DNA of 39,910 bases from Gammaproteobacteria bacterium UBA1119 (lineage in GTDB: Bacteria > Pseudomonadota > Gammaproteobacteria > Pseudomonadales > Azotimanducaceae): contig DCBA01000121.1 in the NCBI GenBank assembly GCA_002313255.1, forward strand, positions 1 to 39,910, in the 5' to 3' direction. The position numbers and the translations under genes were made by a program. How positions within the stretch are numbered: position 1 is the stretch's first letter; the number at the start of each line of letters is the position of its first letter. The notes below the pieces were generated by a model. It did no database searches and was not told where the DNA came from. It saw only the letters and a program-made list of their open reading frames with translations. This document shows, one piece after another, positions 17,080 through 26,200 of the stretch.

Positions 17080-17781
17080 TTAATCTGAGTCAGCTTCGTC
17101 CGTTGCAGAATCGTCCCCACCAACTCCACTCTCAACTGAGTCACTCGTTGTAGAGCCCTCTTCGTCATCCCCTTCCTCGTCGCCGTCAATTTCAAGTCGA
17201 GGAGCTAAGACACTTGCAACTTGCACGTCTCGGTCTTCCTCGACGGAAGCCAAAGCAACGATAACTACGTCTTTCGGTACAGTAAGGTCCGATAATCGGA
17301 CGGAATCACCAATTTCGAGCTCGGCCATATCAACTTCAACGAATTCCGGTAAATTCGCAGGCAAACAGCTAATCTCTATCTCGGTAAGATTATGCGAAAT
17401 GCTTCCCCCGCCAACTTTCACTCCGCTGCATTCTTCCTCATTTAAGAATCGCAATGGGATTGCCACATTGATTTCCCTGTCTGCCTGGACTCGAAGAAAA
17501 TCAACATGAGTAACCTTCTCGGAGGCGGGATTACGCTGTAGGTCCCGTACGACCACTTGTTGAGACTTTTTGCCAACGTAGACTTCCAGTACCTGTGAAA
17601 AGAACGAGTCGTCTTGCATTGCCTTGAAGAGATCTTTGTGGTCCATAACTAGGGGAATGGGGTCATCGCTACCTCCGTAGAGGATACCCGGCACCTTGTC
17701 GTCCTTCTTACGCAGGCGACGGCTCGCGGCCTTGCCCATCTGTTCGCGCCGTTCGGCCTTAATCACAATCGAATCAGCCAT
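17080..17781 (-). CDS. rplY: 50S ribosomal protein bL25 (Ctc form)
   Basis: A 233-residue long form of bL25, which binds 5S rRNA. The N-terminal domain (about 1-95) has A-E-R-R-E-Q-M-G-K-A-A-S-R-R-L-R-K and V-P-G-I-L-Y-G. The TL5/Ctc beta domain (about 100-195) has V-D-F-L-R-V and I-P-L-R-F-L-N-E-E. Residues after about 198 are a low-complexity acidic tail (Asp, Glu, Ser, Gly). The ATG has GGAGAG 6 bases upstream. It lies in the prs-rplY-pth-ychF order usual in this class. Confidence 0.96.
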   Translation of the reverse strand: MADSIVIKAERREQMGKAASRRLRKKDDKVPGILYGGSDDPIPLVMDHKDLFKAMQDDSFFSQVLEVYVGKKSQQVVVRDLQRNPASEKVTHVDFLRVQADREINVAIPLRFLNEEECSGVKVGGGSISHNLTEIEISCLPANLPEFVEVDMAELEIGDSVRLSDLTVPKDVVIVALASVEEDRDVQVASVLAPRLEIDGDEEGDDEEGSTTSDSVESGVGGDDSATDEADSD

Positions 17782-17867
17782 ATCGGCTCTCCATTAACTA
17801 GATTTTGTAACGGATCGAGACCGATCCTTCGATACACATGCCATAGCCTAACCGCCTAAGACGGTCG

Positions 17868-18815
17868 TTAACGAAACATCGCGCTGACCGACTCTTCGTT
17901 ACTTACCCGCCGAATCGCCTCTGCCAGGACCCGGTCGAGACTGAGCTGGCGAATCTTGCCACATCTCGCCGCCTCCTCAAACAAAGGGATGGTATCTGTC
18001 ACGACCATTTCGTCGATGTCCGAGGCCTTGATACTATTCACAGCGTCCCCAGACAACACGGCATGGGTAATGTAAGCAACAACACCACGCGCTCCTTGAG
18101 ATTTCAGAGCGCGAGCCGCGTTGCATAAGGTACCTGCTGTATCGACCATATCGTCGACTAGGATGGCCGTACGACCGTCGACATCACCAATAATATTCAT
18201 TACTTCCGATTCGTTCGCCCGATCCCGACGCTTGTCGATAATGGCGAGATCAACATCGTTAATTTGTTTCGCTAGCGCACGAGCTCGCACCACGCCCCCC
18301 ACGTCAGGACTTACCACGACCGGGTTCTCATAGTTCTGCTGTACAGCATGGTCCACGAGAACAGGGGACCCGTATACATTGTCGACGGGCACATTAAAAA
18401 ACCCTTGGATCTGATCCGCATGCAAATCAACGGTCATAATGCGATCGATGCCCACTCCCGTGAGTGCGTCTGCGACAACTTTCGCGCTAATCGGCACGCG
18501 TGCCGATCGCACCCGTCGGTCTTGACGCGCGTATCCAAAGTAGGGAATCACCGCTGTAATTCGCTGTGCTGACGCCCGACGAATCGCGTCAGCCATGATT
18601 AACAATTCCATAATGTTGTCGTTCGTTGGCGCACAGGTCGATTGCACTATGAAGACGTCCTTGCCACGGACGTTCTCCCGAATCTCAACATTAACTTCGC
18701 CGTCACTGAAACGATCCACCAGCGCCGTACCTTGTTCAATCCGTAATTCACGAACAATACGACGCGAAAGCTCGCACACCGAGCTCCCGCTGAAAATCAT
18801 GAGGTCACTCAACAT
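17868..18815 (-). CDS. prs: Ribose-phosphate pyrophosphokinase
   Basis: A 315-residue class I PRPP synthase that joins ATP and ribose 5-phosphate to make PRPP for purine, pyrimidine, His, Trp and NAD synthesis. Visible are [17 protein letters not shown], the [10 protein letters not shown] flexible-loop region, the [11 protein letters not shown] motif, [11 protein letters not shown] and the PRPP loop [11 protein letters not shown]. Length is standard. It follows tRNA-Gln with a 27-base gap and may share its promoter. Confidence 0.97.
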   Translation of the reverse strand: MLSDLMIFSGSSVCELSRRIVRELRIEQGTALVDRFSDGEVNVEIRENVRGKDVFIVQSTCAPTNDNIMELLIMADAIRRASAQRITAVIPYFGYARQDRRVRSARVPISAKVVADALTGVGIDRIMTVDLHADQIQGFFNVPVDNVYGSPVLVDHAVQQNYENPVVVSPDVGGVVRARALAKQINDVDLAIIDKRRDRANESEVMNIIGDVDGRTAILVDDMVDTAGTLCNAARALKSQGARGVVAYITHAVLSGDAVNSIKASDIDEMVVTDTIPLFEEAARCGKIRQLSLDRVLAEAIRRVSNEESVSAMFR

Positions 18816-18842
18816 TACCCCCGTTTCCCTGAATGCACTGTT

Positions 18843-18917
18843 TGGCTGGGGTGGCAGGATTCGAACCTGCGAATGCCGGGATCAAAACCCGGTGCCTTAC
18901 CACTTGGCGACACCCCA
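18843..18917 (-). tRNA. glnU-type tRNA-Gln(TTG): tRNA-Gln (anticodon TTG)
   Basis: The minus strand folds as a complete 75-base cloverleaf. The acceptor is TGGGGTG paired with CACCCCA, then discriminator G and an encoded CCA. The anticodon stem CCGGG/CCCGG carries loop TTTTGAT with anticodon TTG (Gln). The T arm contains GGTTCGAATCC. A U1-A72 start pair is typical of bacterial tRNA-Gln. It lies directly upstream of prs, as in many gammaproteobacteria. Confidence 0.97.
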
Positions 18918-18949
18918 TCACTGACCCGTCGGGGCTCGCGACGCCGGGT

Positions 18950-18979
18950 ATTCTGAATTCGTCGCCCGTGGCGTGTCAA
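18950..18979 (-). promoter_or_regulatory. Sigma-70 promoter of tRNA-Gln (and prs)
   Basis: On the minus strand a perfect -35 TTGACA (18979-18974) is followed after 18 bases by CAGAAT (18955-18950) as -10. The likely start is near 18943, about 26 bases before the tRNA. The sequence after the -10 is GC-rich (CCCGGCG), the discriminator type found at stringently controlled stable-RNA promoters. Confidence 0.65.
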
Positions 18980-19000
18980 CGCGATCGTGTCAACGCGATC
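18973..19000 (-). repeat. 14-bp perfect tandem duplication carrying the -35 box
   Basis: GTGTCAACGCGATC occurs twice back to back (18973-18986 and 18987-19000). Each unit contains TTGACA on the minus strand. Only the copy nearer the tRNA has a -10 at good spacing. Confidence 0.9.
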
Positions 19001-19026
19001 GAATTATTACAAAGAAAAGCGACAAA

Positions 19027-19040
19027 GCAGTCCCGACTGC
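19027..19040 (-). terminator. Possible weak terminator after lolB
   Basis: On the minus strand, GCAGT-CGGG-ACTGC forms a 5-bp stem with a four-base loop 19 bases after the lolB stop, followed by the T-rich TTTGTCGCTTTTC. The stem is short and the T run is interrupted, so this is tentative. Confidence 0.35.
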
Positions 19041-19059
19041 CGGAAACTAACCCGTTCTT

Positions 19060-19632
19060 TTACTGCGCTAGCACCAATGTCCAACGCTTAACCAGTATCG
19101 TAATCTGAGTCGCTCCTTCCGAACAAATAATCCGATGGGGCAGTCGCTGTCCTTCGACAACCCTAAAATCGCTGTATGCCAAATTGAAGCCTAGTTGGTT
19201 GAAAGCGATAAGGTCTCCAGATTCGTCTCGTTCGAAACCTTGTGCCGGTGGATGGATTGTAGGTCTGCCGAGTACCCAAACACTGAAGGCATCAATAGGC
19301 GCAGAAATACCCAGATGTCGCTGTAATATTTCACCCGGAACGACATCTTCAAAGTGATCTCCGCCGGCAGTTCGTAGCGTCATCGATGAGGTGTCGCCCG
19401 AGAGTCTTGTCTTGCCTTGACCTAACGGTCCCCATAGAACCATATCGAAGTTATTTTCGGACTGTACCCATCTAATACTTGCGCTTGTCGCTCGGTCCTC
19501 TCCCCGAATTCCTATTCGACCTTCAAGTATAAAATCCGCGGTGCCAGCCAGATCAGACCGTGGCAACGAGCTACAAGATACAACGAAAAAAGGGAAAAAA
19601 AGCTTAATTAATAATAGCTTAGGTATATTCAT
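19060..19632 (-). CDS. lolB: Outer-membrane lipoprotein receptor LolB
   Basis: A 190-residue lipoprotein that takes lipoproteins from LolA and inserts them in the outer membrane. The signal peptide ends in the lipobox V-V-S-C near residue 20. Typical LolB segments follow: F-I-L-E-G-R-I-G-I-R, A-S-I-R-W-V-Q, F-D-M-V-L-W-G-P-L-G-Q-G and W-V-L-G-R-P near 120. The ATG has AGGAGA 6 bases upstream. It is divergent from hemA, the conserved arrangement. ispE, which usually follows, is not present: the next gene is tRNA-Gln. Confidence 0.93.
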   Translation of the reverse strand: MNIPKLLLIKLFFPFFVVSCSSLPRSDLAGTADFILEGRIGIRGEDRATSASIRWVQSENNFDMVLWGPLGQGKTRLSGDTSSMTLRTAGGDHFEDVVPGEILQRHLGISAPIDAFSVWVLGRPTIHPPAQGFERDESGDLIAFNQLGFNLAYSDFRVVEGQRLPHRIICSEGATQITILVKRWTLVLAQ

Positions 19633-19684
19633 GCCAATCTCCTGATGAGGGTTCTGATAACATGGTTGAACTCGGGAGATTGGC
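19633..19684. promoter_or_regulatory. 10-bp inverted repeat in the lolB/hemA divergent gap
   Basis: GCCAATCTCC (19633-19642) and GGAGATTGGC (19675-19684) are perfect reverse complements separated by 32 bases. The left arm contains the lolB ribosome site. It could be an operator for both genes, an mRNA fold that hides the lolB start, or chance. Confidence 0.45.
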
Positions 19685-19704
19685 CCTGACCATACCAGAC
19701 CACC

Positions 19705-20958
19705 ATGGCACTTCTTGCTATCGGCATTAGTTTCCGCACGGCCGACGTGTCAGTTAGGGAGAAGTTCGCATTCCCCGAGACCGACATCGCGCCTGTCCTA
19801 AAGGAACTTACGAACTCAGTCCAAGGTCTGACGGAATCCATCATACTTTCCACCTGTAACCGCACAGAAATTTACTGTTCGATTGAAAAGACTGCGCGTG
19901 AAAACTTAGTCCACTGGCTTCTTCGAAATCGACAGGGTCAACTGGATGACTTTAACGCCGTAAACTATACCTACTGGGATCTTGAAGCTGCACGCCACAT
20001 GATGCGTGTGACGTCCGGTCTCGATTCCCAAGTTCTCGGCGAACCGCAAATCACGGGCCAAGTTAAGGATGCCTATGACTCATCTCGGCGGGCAGAAACC
20101 TTGGGTCCCGAACTAAACCTATTAGCACGTCACACTTTCCATGCGGCCAAACAAGTTCGTTCTCGCACCCATATCGGTCGAAACCCCGTATCGGTAGCGT
20201 CCGCTGCTGTGACTACGGCCCACCAAATCTTTTCCGACCTAGCCACAACAAGCGCGCTCCTTGTAGGCGCAGGCGAGACAATCGAATTGGTAGCCCGCCA
20301 TCTGAGGAGAGCGGGCGTACGTCGAATCGCCATCGCAAACCGTAGCCTGAAAAATGCGAATTCCTTGGCAGCAAAAGTAGCTGACCATTCGATGCATCTG
20401 TCAGAAATTGGAGATGTACTGCACGAATACGATGTCGTCATCAGTTCGACTGGGAGCCCCGAACCCGTAATCGCCAAGAAAACTGTCCAACAAGCACGGC
20501 GACACCGTCGATATCGACCTCTTTTTATGGTTGACATTGCCGTACCTCGCGACATCGACCCAGAAGTTGCGACACTGAAAGACGTCTACCTTTACACTAT
20601 CGACGACCTCACTGCGGTTATTGAAGCAAATGTCGAGGGCCGCAAGGAATCTGCGGAACAGGCGGAAGAAATTATTGTCGAAGCTGTTGAGAAATACGCA
20701 CGTGAACAAGGCGCACGTACCGGCCGAGAACTGATAGAACTTTTTCGCGGTTCCGCTAACAGTGTTCGAGATGCAGAGCTTAAAAAAGCTATTGAACGGC
20801 TTGATTCGGGTTCTGATCCTGGTGAATTAATATCGAGACTTGCTCATGATCTGACGAACAAGCTAATTCATTCGCCAACGCTGACGATACGAAATGCGGC
20901 GTCAGATGATCGGAAAGAAATTCTCGACTATATCCGCAAAAGCCTGGAGCTCGACTGA
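19705..20958 (+). CDS. hemA: Glutamyl-tRNA reductase
   Basis: A 417-residue first enzyme of C5 tetrapyrrole synthesis. It reduces glutamyl-tRNA to glutamate-1-semialdehyde with NADPH. The catalytic Cys lies in L-S-T-C-N-R-T-E-I-Y near residue 50. Other marks are G-L-D-S-Q-V-L-G-E-P-Q-I near 108, the A-L-L-V-G-A-G-E-T NADPH loop near 190, and I-A-N-R-S. The C-terminal dimerisation helix ends E-I-L-D-Y-I-R-K-S-L. The ribosome site is weak. It leads the hemA-prfA-prmC-moeB unit, 6 bases before prfA. Confidence 0.97.
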   Translation: MALLAIGISFRTADVSVREKFAFPETDIAPVLKELTNSVQGLTESIILSTCNRTEIYCSIEKTARENLVHWLLRNRQGQLDDFNAVNYTYWDLEAARHMMRVTSGLDSQVLGEPQITGQVKDAYDSSRRAETLGPELNLLARHTFHAAKQVRSRTHIGRNPVSVASAAVTTAHQIFSDLATTSALLVGAGETIELVARHLRRAGVRRIAIANRSLKNANSLAAKVADHSMHLSEIGDVLHEYDVVISSTGSPEPVIAKKTVQQARRHRRYRPLFMVDIAVPRDIDPEVATLKDVYLYTIDDLTAVIEANVEGRKESAEQAEEIIVEAVEKYAREQGARTGRELIELFRGSANSVRDAELKKAIERLDSGSDPGELISRLAHDLTNKLIHSPTLTIRNAASDDRKEILDYIRKSLELD

Positions 20959-20964
20959 ATCATC

Positions 20965-22065
20965 ATGGCACTAACGGAAACTGTCATCGCGAAACTCCAG
21001 GGCCTTGCAGATCGGCAAGAAGAATTAACACGTCTACTTTCAGATCCAGCGGTCACCGGCAATCGAAACCAATTCGTCGAGTTCAGTCGCGAGTACTCGG
21101 AACTAGAACCTTTAATCACTCATTATCAGCGGTACAAGAAATTAATCTCACATCTTGAAGACGCATCAGCATTAACCTTCGACGACGACCGGGAAATACA
21201 AGCCCTAGCCGCAGACGATATAGCCGTGCTACGCGTCGAAATCGATGACGTTGGTCGAGCCATAGAAACGCTTTTGCTTCCCGAAGACCCCAGTGACGGT
21301 TCCAACGTCTTTCTAGAGATTCGTGCAGGGTCCGGAGGCGATGAAGCTGCCCTATTTTCTGGGGATCTTTTTCGCATGTACCTGCGTTGGGCTGAATCGA
21401 AGGGCTGGCAGATCGAGATCCTAAACGAAAGGCCGGGCGAACACGGCGGTTTCAAGGAGGTTATTTCTCGTATTCAGGGAAATCGAGTTTATAGCCGTAT
21501 GAAATTTGAATCGGGGGCACATCGAGTACAAAGGGTACCGGAAACCGAATCGCAAGGACGGGTACACACGTCAGCTTGTACCGTGGCGGTTATTCCGGAA
21601 GTTGACGAAATAGAAGAAGTGACGATCGACAAAAGCGAGCTGCGCGTGGATACCTATCGATCGTCCGGGGCTGGAGGTCAACACGTCAACAAGACGGAGT
21701 CAGCTGTCCGTCTAACGCATATTCCCACCGGACTCGTTGTTGAGTGCCAAGACGAGCGATCGCAGCATAAGAATCGCGCTAAAGCGATGACCTTACTGCA
21801 CTCGAAACTACTTGATGCCGCCAGGAAGGAAGAACAATTGGCACAGTCGGAGCAACGAAGGTCCCTAGTCGGATCTGGGGATCGATCTGAACGTATCCGC
21901 ACGTACAATTTTCCTCAAGGCCGTTTAACCGATCATCGGATCAACCTCACTCTCTACAAGCTCGACGAAGTCATGGAGGGGCATTTGGACCAGATCGTCG
22001 AACCTCTCACCCACGAATACCAGGCTGATGAATTGAGAAAGCTGAGCGAACGTGAGACAGGTTAA
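20965..22065 (+). CDS. prfA: Peptide chain release factor 1
   Basis: A 366-residue RF1 reading UAA and UAG. It has the G-G-Q motif in [15 protein letters not shown] near residue 235, and the codon-recognition tripeptide P-E-T in [10 protein letters not shown], a normal P-x-T variant for RF1. The N-terminal domain begins [13 protein letters not shown]. Its 3' end overlaps prmC by 14 bases; PrmC methylates the GGQ Gln of this very protein. Confidence 0.97.
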   Translation: MALTETVIAKLQGLADRQEELTRLLSDPAVTGNRNQFVEFSREYSELEPLITHYQRYKKLISHLEDASALTFDDDREIQALAADDIAVLRVEIDDVGRAIETLLLPEDPSDGSNVFLEIRAGSGGDEAALFSGDLFRMYLRWAESKGWQIEILNERPGEHGGFKEVISRIQGNRVYSRMKFESGAHRVQRVPETESQGRVHTSACTVAVIPEVDEIEEVTIDKSELRVDTYRSSGAGGQHVNKTESAVRLTHIPTGLVVECQDERSQHKNRAKAMTLLHSKLLDAARKEEQLAQSEQRRSLVGSGDRSERIRTYNFPQGRLTDHRINLTLYKLDEVMEGHLDQIVEPLTHEYQADELRKLSERETG

Positions 22066-22867
22066 AACCATTAAGGATTGTCTTTTTGTTGCACGCAGGG
22101 TCTTACCAAATCCCGAGGCAGAGGTGCTAACCGCTTCGGCTCTGGGCGTGGATAGATCAACCTTGTATGCATTTCCTGAATATTTCGTATCCGACAAAGC
22201 CGCCCAACGCCATAAAGATTGGCTCGCGCGAAGAGTAAATGGAGAGCCTCTCGCTTACATAAGCGGGGAAAAGGAATTTTGGGGACTAAATCTCGTCATA
22301 TATCCGGAGGTGCTCGTCCCGCGTCCAGAGACTGAGACAGTCATCGAATGTGCTCTACCATTGATTGCTAGTGACAGTACGGTACTTGACCTGGGAACGG
22401 GGTCTGGTGCGATCGCATTGGCTCTGGCAAACGAAACCAACGCCAACATAACTGCAGTAGATATCCGGACCGAATGCGTCGATTTATGCAGGCTCAACGC
22501 AGACCGGCTGGGACTTCATGTGACGGTTAGCTTATCGGATTGGTTCAGCAACATTTCACGTAGTTTCGACTTGATTGTTTCTAACCCTCCCTACGTCGCA
22601 GTAAACGACCCACACCTAAAAAACGATGGACTGGCATTCGAACCGGACGTTGCCCTTTGCGGCGGAAACGATGGGTTAGAAGCAATTCGAACCATCATTA
22701 CAGAGGCGCCATCGTACCTTCAATCTGGTGGCAATCTACTAGTCGAGCATGGCCACGACCAATCCCGACAAGTTACATCATTATTTGAGGAGTCAGGTTT
22801 CACGGAAATTCGCAACACCCCCGACATCGCAGGAACGTTGCGCGTTTGCAGCGGCACTATGCCATGA
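22052..22867 (+). CDS. prmC: Release factor glutamine methyltransferase PrmC (HemK)
   Basis: A 271-residue SAM-dependent enzyme that N5-methylates the Gln of the GGQ motif in RF1 and RF2. The N-terminal helical domain contains [13 protein letters not shown]. Then come P-R-P-E-T-E and the SAM loop [13 protein letters not shown]. The catalytic motif is S-N-P-P-Y-V-A near residue 178. It starts with GTG inside the end of prfA, and its TGA overlaps the moeB ATG (ATGA). Confidence 0.96.
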   Translation: MRQVKTIKDCLFVARRVLPNPEAEVLTASALGVDRSTLYAFPEYFVSDKAAQRHKDWLARRVNGEPLAYISGEKEFWGLNLVIYPEVLVPRPETETVIECALPLIASDSTVLDLGTGSGAIALALANETNANITAVDIRTECVDLCRLNADRLGLHVTVSLSDWFSNISRSFDLIVSNPPYVAVNDPHLKNDGLAFEPDVALCGGNDGLEAIRTIITEAPSYLQSGGNLLVEHGHDQSRQVTSLFEESGFTEIRNTPDIAGTLRVCSGTMP

Positions 22868-23613
22868 ACGACGAACAGTTACTCCGCTACAGTCGACAAA
22901 TCATGTTGCCCGAGCTGGATATAGAAGGTCAGGAAAAACTAGGTCAGGCAAGTGTCCTGATTATTGGCCTCGGGGGCCTTGGATCACCTGCCGCGATTTA
23001 TCTAGCCGCTTCGGGCATCGGTGAAGTCACGTTAGTTGACGACGATGTCGTTGATCTTAGCAATCTACAACGTCAGATCGCGCACCGTGAGTCAACGATC
23101 GGCGAACCAAAAGTTGCATCAGCCGGAAAAGCAATCGAACAAATCTCCAGCGAGACACGAATCAACATGATCCAGAATCGACTACGGGGCAACGATCTAT
23201 TGGAAGCGGTTAGTCATGCTGACGTGGTTGTTGATGCAACCGATAACTTTGAAAGCCGTTATGAAATAAATGACGCATGCTTATCTGCGCGAACCCCGTT
23301 TGTTTCTGGCGCCGCCATTCGTATGGAAGGCCAGGTCGCCGTGTTCGACCCGCGCGAAAGCGAATCGCCTTGTTACCGGTGTCTGTATAGTCAAGGCGAC
23401 AACGAAGACTTGAACTGTGCCGACAATGGCGTCTTAGCGCCAGTGGTTGGGATCATAGGAACAATCCAGGCGATGGAGGCTATCAAGATAATATCCGGTA
23501 TAGGCGAAACACTCTGCGGTCACGTACTTTACATGGACGCCAAGCGTATGGAGTGGCGTCGGCTCAAGCTATTAAAGAATCCCCAATGCCTTTCCTGTGG
23601 ATCAACGAGGTGA
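22864..23613 (+). CDS. moeB: E1-like adenylyltransferase MoeB/ThiF family
   Basis: A 249-residue enzyme that adenylates the C-terminal Gly-Gly of a ubiquitin-like sulphur carrier (MoaD or ThiS). Marks are R-Y-S-R-Q-I-M-L-P-E-L, the nucleotide loop G-L-G-G-L-G-S-P-A, D-D-D-V-V-D-L-S-N-L-Q-R-Q, D-A-T-D-N-F, and two zinc Cys pairs, C-Y-R-C and C-L-S-C. There is no rhodanese domain. Position after prmC is typical of MoeB, but ThiF cannot be excluded. The last 50 bases overlap the convergent lipB 3' end. Confidence 0.92.
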   Translation: MNDEQLLRYSRQIMLPELDIEGQEKLGQASVLIIGLGGLGSPAAIYLAASGIGEVTLVDDDVVDLSNLQRQIAHRESTIGEPKVASAGKAIEQISSETRINMIQNRLRGNDLLEAVSHADVVVDATDNFESRYEINDACLSARTPFVSGAAIRMEGQVAVFDPRESESPCYRCLYSQGDNEDLNCADNGVLAPVVGIIGTIQAMEAIKIISGIGETLCGHVLYMDAKRMEWRRLKLLKNPQCLSCGSTR

Positions 23614-24217
23614 ATTGGAAACGGCTACTCAACCTACCGATTAGATCTTCAGCCACCACCGACAAATCGGAAGGCCCGCCACAATCTTTGACTTGCGACA
23701 TCTTCAAATCCACATGTCCACATGGGTTGATCCGATCAAACGGTTCAAGGTCCATTGCAACATTGAGGCTAAGCCCATGAAAGCTACACCCCCTTCGTAC
23801 TCGCAAACCCAAAGAACCTATCTTGTTACCTCTAACGTATACCCCAGGCGCATCTCTTTCTCTTGTGGCTCCAATCGAGTAACCAGCGAGGACGTCAATA
23901 ATGCTTTCTTCGATGCCGCCAACCAACACCCGAACATTCAGATCCATTCGACGCAAGTCGAACATTAAATATACGACGAGCTGCCCGGGCCCGTGATAGG
24001 TCACCTGTCCTCCTCGATCCGAGAGAACCACGGGAATATCACCCGGATCAATGATATTTTCCGATCGGCCCGACTGTCCTTGAGTAAAGACGGGTTTATG
24101 TTGGGTGACCCATATTTCGTCTAAAGTATTCTTTTTACGCGAGTCGGTGAGACCGCGCATCGCTTCCCACACCGGAACGTAATCGGTTAGGCCAAGACTC
24201 CGAACGATAAGGCGCAC
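23564..24217 (-). CDS. lipB: Octanoyltransferase LipB
   Basis: A 217-residue enzyme that moves octanoyl from acyl carrier protein to lipoyl domains. Marks are R-G-G-Q-V-T-Y-H-G-P-G-Q-L-V-V-Y near residue 68, A-P-G-V-Y-V, the catalytic Lys in G-N-K-I-G-S-L-G-L-R, F-H-G-L-S-L-N-V, and the catalytic Cys in I-N-P-C-G-H. It starts with GTG 6 bases after dacA. The usual ybeD between them is missing and lipA does not follow; the gene instead ends inside moeB on the other strand. Confidence 0.96.
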   Translation of the reverse strand: MRLIVRSLGLTDYVPVWEAMRGLTDSRKKNTLDEIWVTQHKPVFTQGQSGRSENIIDPGDIPVVLSDRGGQVTYHGPGQLVVYLMFDLRRMDLNVRVLVGGIEESIIDVLAGYSIGATRERDAPGVYVRGNKIGSLGLRVRRGCSFHGLSLNVAMDLEPFDRINPCGHVDLKMSQVKDCGGPSDLSVVAEDLIGRLSSRFQFTSLIHRKGIGDSLIA

Positions 24218-24223
24218 TTGGTA

Positions 24224-25399
24224 TTACTCGATGATACTGGCAAAGAGAAGATAAACGCTGTCGAACATACGAGAAAAAATGCCGGCCTCGTCAATACTCT
24301 TCTTCGAGACAAGGGGTGTCTTCAAAAGATCTTTACCATCCAACATGACACGAAGAGAGCCTATCTCTGCGCCTTCTTTTAACGGCGCTTCAATTTGCGC
24401 TGGTAAGTCAATTTCCACCTCCAAATCGTCATAGTGTCCCCTCGCGAACGTCACATATATCGGCTCTGAAACGCCAACCGGAACATAGTCACTCGTGCCA
24501 AAATACATCCTCGCTTCCGTTACTAATTCGTCCGGATTAAAGAGTCCACGTGTTTCAAAGTAACGAAAGCCATATTGAAGTAGCTTTTGGGTCTCTCGCA
24601 TGCGTACCTCATCGCTGGTCGCACCCATCACGACACTTACCAAACGCATTTCGTTACGTTCAGCTGAGGCTACCAAGCAATAGCCTGCCGCCAACGTATA
24701 ACCGGTTTTGACACCATCGACAGTCCTGTCTCGCCGCAACAAGCGATTGCGATTCGGTTGCCGAATTTCGCCGAATGTAAATTCACGCTCAGCATAGATC
24801 GCGTAATGCTCCGGAAACCGTCGAATTAATTCTCGCGTCAACACCGCCATGTCCCGAGCACTCGAGGAATGTCCATCCTCATGCAGTCCCGTACTGTTTA
24901 AGAAGTTCGTACTGTTCATCCCGATTGTCATCGCATACTGATTCATCACATCGGAAAACGCATCCTCATCACCGGCTAGGTACTCAGCAATGGCCACGCT
25001 GGCATCGTTTCCCGACTGTACGATGACGCCCCTTAGTAAGTCTGAAAGCGCCACCGTTGTGCCTTCTTGAATGAACATTTTGGAACCCGGTGTCCGCCAT
25101 GCTTTAACACTGATAGGCACCGCATCATTGAGGCTAATGCGTCCTATCTCGAGTTCAGCTGCAACAACGTACCCGGTCATGATCTTCGTAAGGCTTGCCG
25201 GCGGAAGAGACTCGTCAGCGTTCGATTCAACAAGGACCCTACCGGTCTCAGCATCAATCAGGATGTATCCATTCGCGGATAATTCCGGTGCTTTCGGAAA
25301 AATAATATTTCCGTGGACCGAGTATGAGGTGACTATAAGGAGGGCGATTAGTCCCGATATTCGAATAATCCGACGGTACGTTTTCCGCGTCCTCCACAT
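24224..25399 (-). CDS. dacA: D-alanyl-D-alanine carboxypeptidase (PBP5/6 type)
   Basis: A 391-residue low-molecular-weight penicillin-binding protein that trims the terminal D-Ala from peptidoglycan stems. It has a signal peptide (about 1-30) and the three active-site motifs S-L-T-K near residue 68, S-G-N near 132 and K-T-G near 235. Its C-terminal beta domain is followed by an amphipathic anchor helix (F-S-R-M-F-D-S-V-Y-L-L-F). GAGGA precedes the ATG, 3 bases after rlpA. Confidence 0.96.
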   Translation of the reverse strand: MWRTRKTYRRIIRISGLIALLIVTSYSVHGNIIFPKAPELSANGYILIDAETGRVLVESNADESLPPASLTKIMTGYVVAAELEIGRISLNDAVPISVKAWRTPGSKMFIQEGTTVALSDLLRGVIVQSGNDASVAIAEYLAGDEDAFSDVMNQYAMTIGMNSTNFLNSTGLHEDGHSSSARDMAVLTRELIRRFPEHYAIYAEREFTFGEIRQPNRNRLLRRDRTVDGVKTGYTLAAGYCLVASAERNEMRLVSVVMGATSDEVRMRETQKLLQYGFRYFETRGLFNPDELVTEARMYFGTSDYVPVGVSEPIYVTFARGHYDDLEVEIDLPAQIEAPLKEGAEIGSLRVMLDGKDLLKTPLVSKKSIDEAGIFSRMFDSVYLLFASIIE

Positions 25400-25402
25400 T
25401 TT

Positions 25403-26200
25403 TTATTCCTCAATAACTTCGGGCATGGGGATATCATGGATGACCGCCAGAGCCAGTAACCTCTCTGCCTGAACGCGGCTCACCAGAGGTCCAGCTCGAA
25501 CTCGATATCTGCCTTCGTCAGCTATTCGTACTACCGATGGTGTAGCGCTCGAAATACGACTAAAAACCTGTGTGACTGCATCAGCAACGTCAAAATCGTT
25601 GAGTATGGGGGTTTGAACGAAATACCTTGCCATGATCGACGATGCAGAGGGTTTTGACGGCGTTTGCTCTTCTGACTCGATGACTTCTATCCTAACCCTG
25701 GCGGTGCCAACCTTCTCAAAATCCAATTTCACCGCAGCAGCATATGAAAGATCTATCTCCCGATCTGCATGGAAGGGACCCCGATCATTGACGCGAACTA
25801 TTGTGTTTCGCCCATTGTCTAGATTGGTGACTCGGACATAAGAAGGAATGGGTAGGCGACGATGGGCTGCTGTCAAAGCGTACATGTCATAGCGTTCACC
25901 ATTCGCCGTTTGCCGACCATGAAACTTGGTGCCGTACCAAGAAGCATAGCCCTCGTTAACGTATCCGGCGGCATCCGATAACACAGTATACGTTTCACCA
26001 AGGACCGAATACGGGGTAGTGTTACCGGCTGACAGGCGTTCCTCATAACGAACGATCGGATCGGGAAGGTTTTCAAGCCATTCCGGGGGATCCGCGGGTT
26101 CAAAATCAATCATCCCTTTCGATGTCAAAGAACTTTGACAGCCAACAATCAAGGCGACGGCCAGAATTCCAAAAAAACCGGACCAATAATTACTCTTCAT
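25403..26200 (-). CDS. rlpA: RlpA lipoprotein, septal-ring lytic transglycosylase family
   Basis: A 265-residue lipoprotein with lipobox I-V-G-C near residue 20. The double-psi beta-barrel domain (about 78-175) has G-Y-A-S-W-Y-G-T-K-F-H-G-R-Q-T-A-N-G-E and the catalytic-region V-N-D-R-G-P-F. A C-terminal SPOR-type domain (about 190-265) should bind denuded glycan strands at the septum. Relatives cleave such strands. The ATG overlaps the mltB stop by 4 bases. Confidence 0.93.
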   Translation of the reverse strand: MKSNYWSGFFGILAVALIVGCQSSLTSKGMIDFEPADPPEWLENLPDPIVRYEERLSAGNTTPYSVLGETYTVLSDAAGYVNEGYASWYGTKFHGRQTANGERYDMYALTAAHRRLPIPSYVRVTNLDNGRNTIVRVNDRGPFHADREIDLSYAAAVKLDFEKVGTARVRIEVIESEEQTPSKPSASSIMARYFVQTPILNDFDVADAVTQVFSRISSATPSVVRIADEGRYRVRAGPLVSRVQAERLLALAVIHDIPMPEVIEE

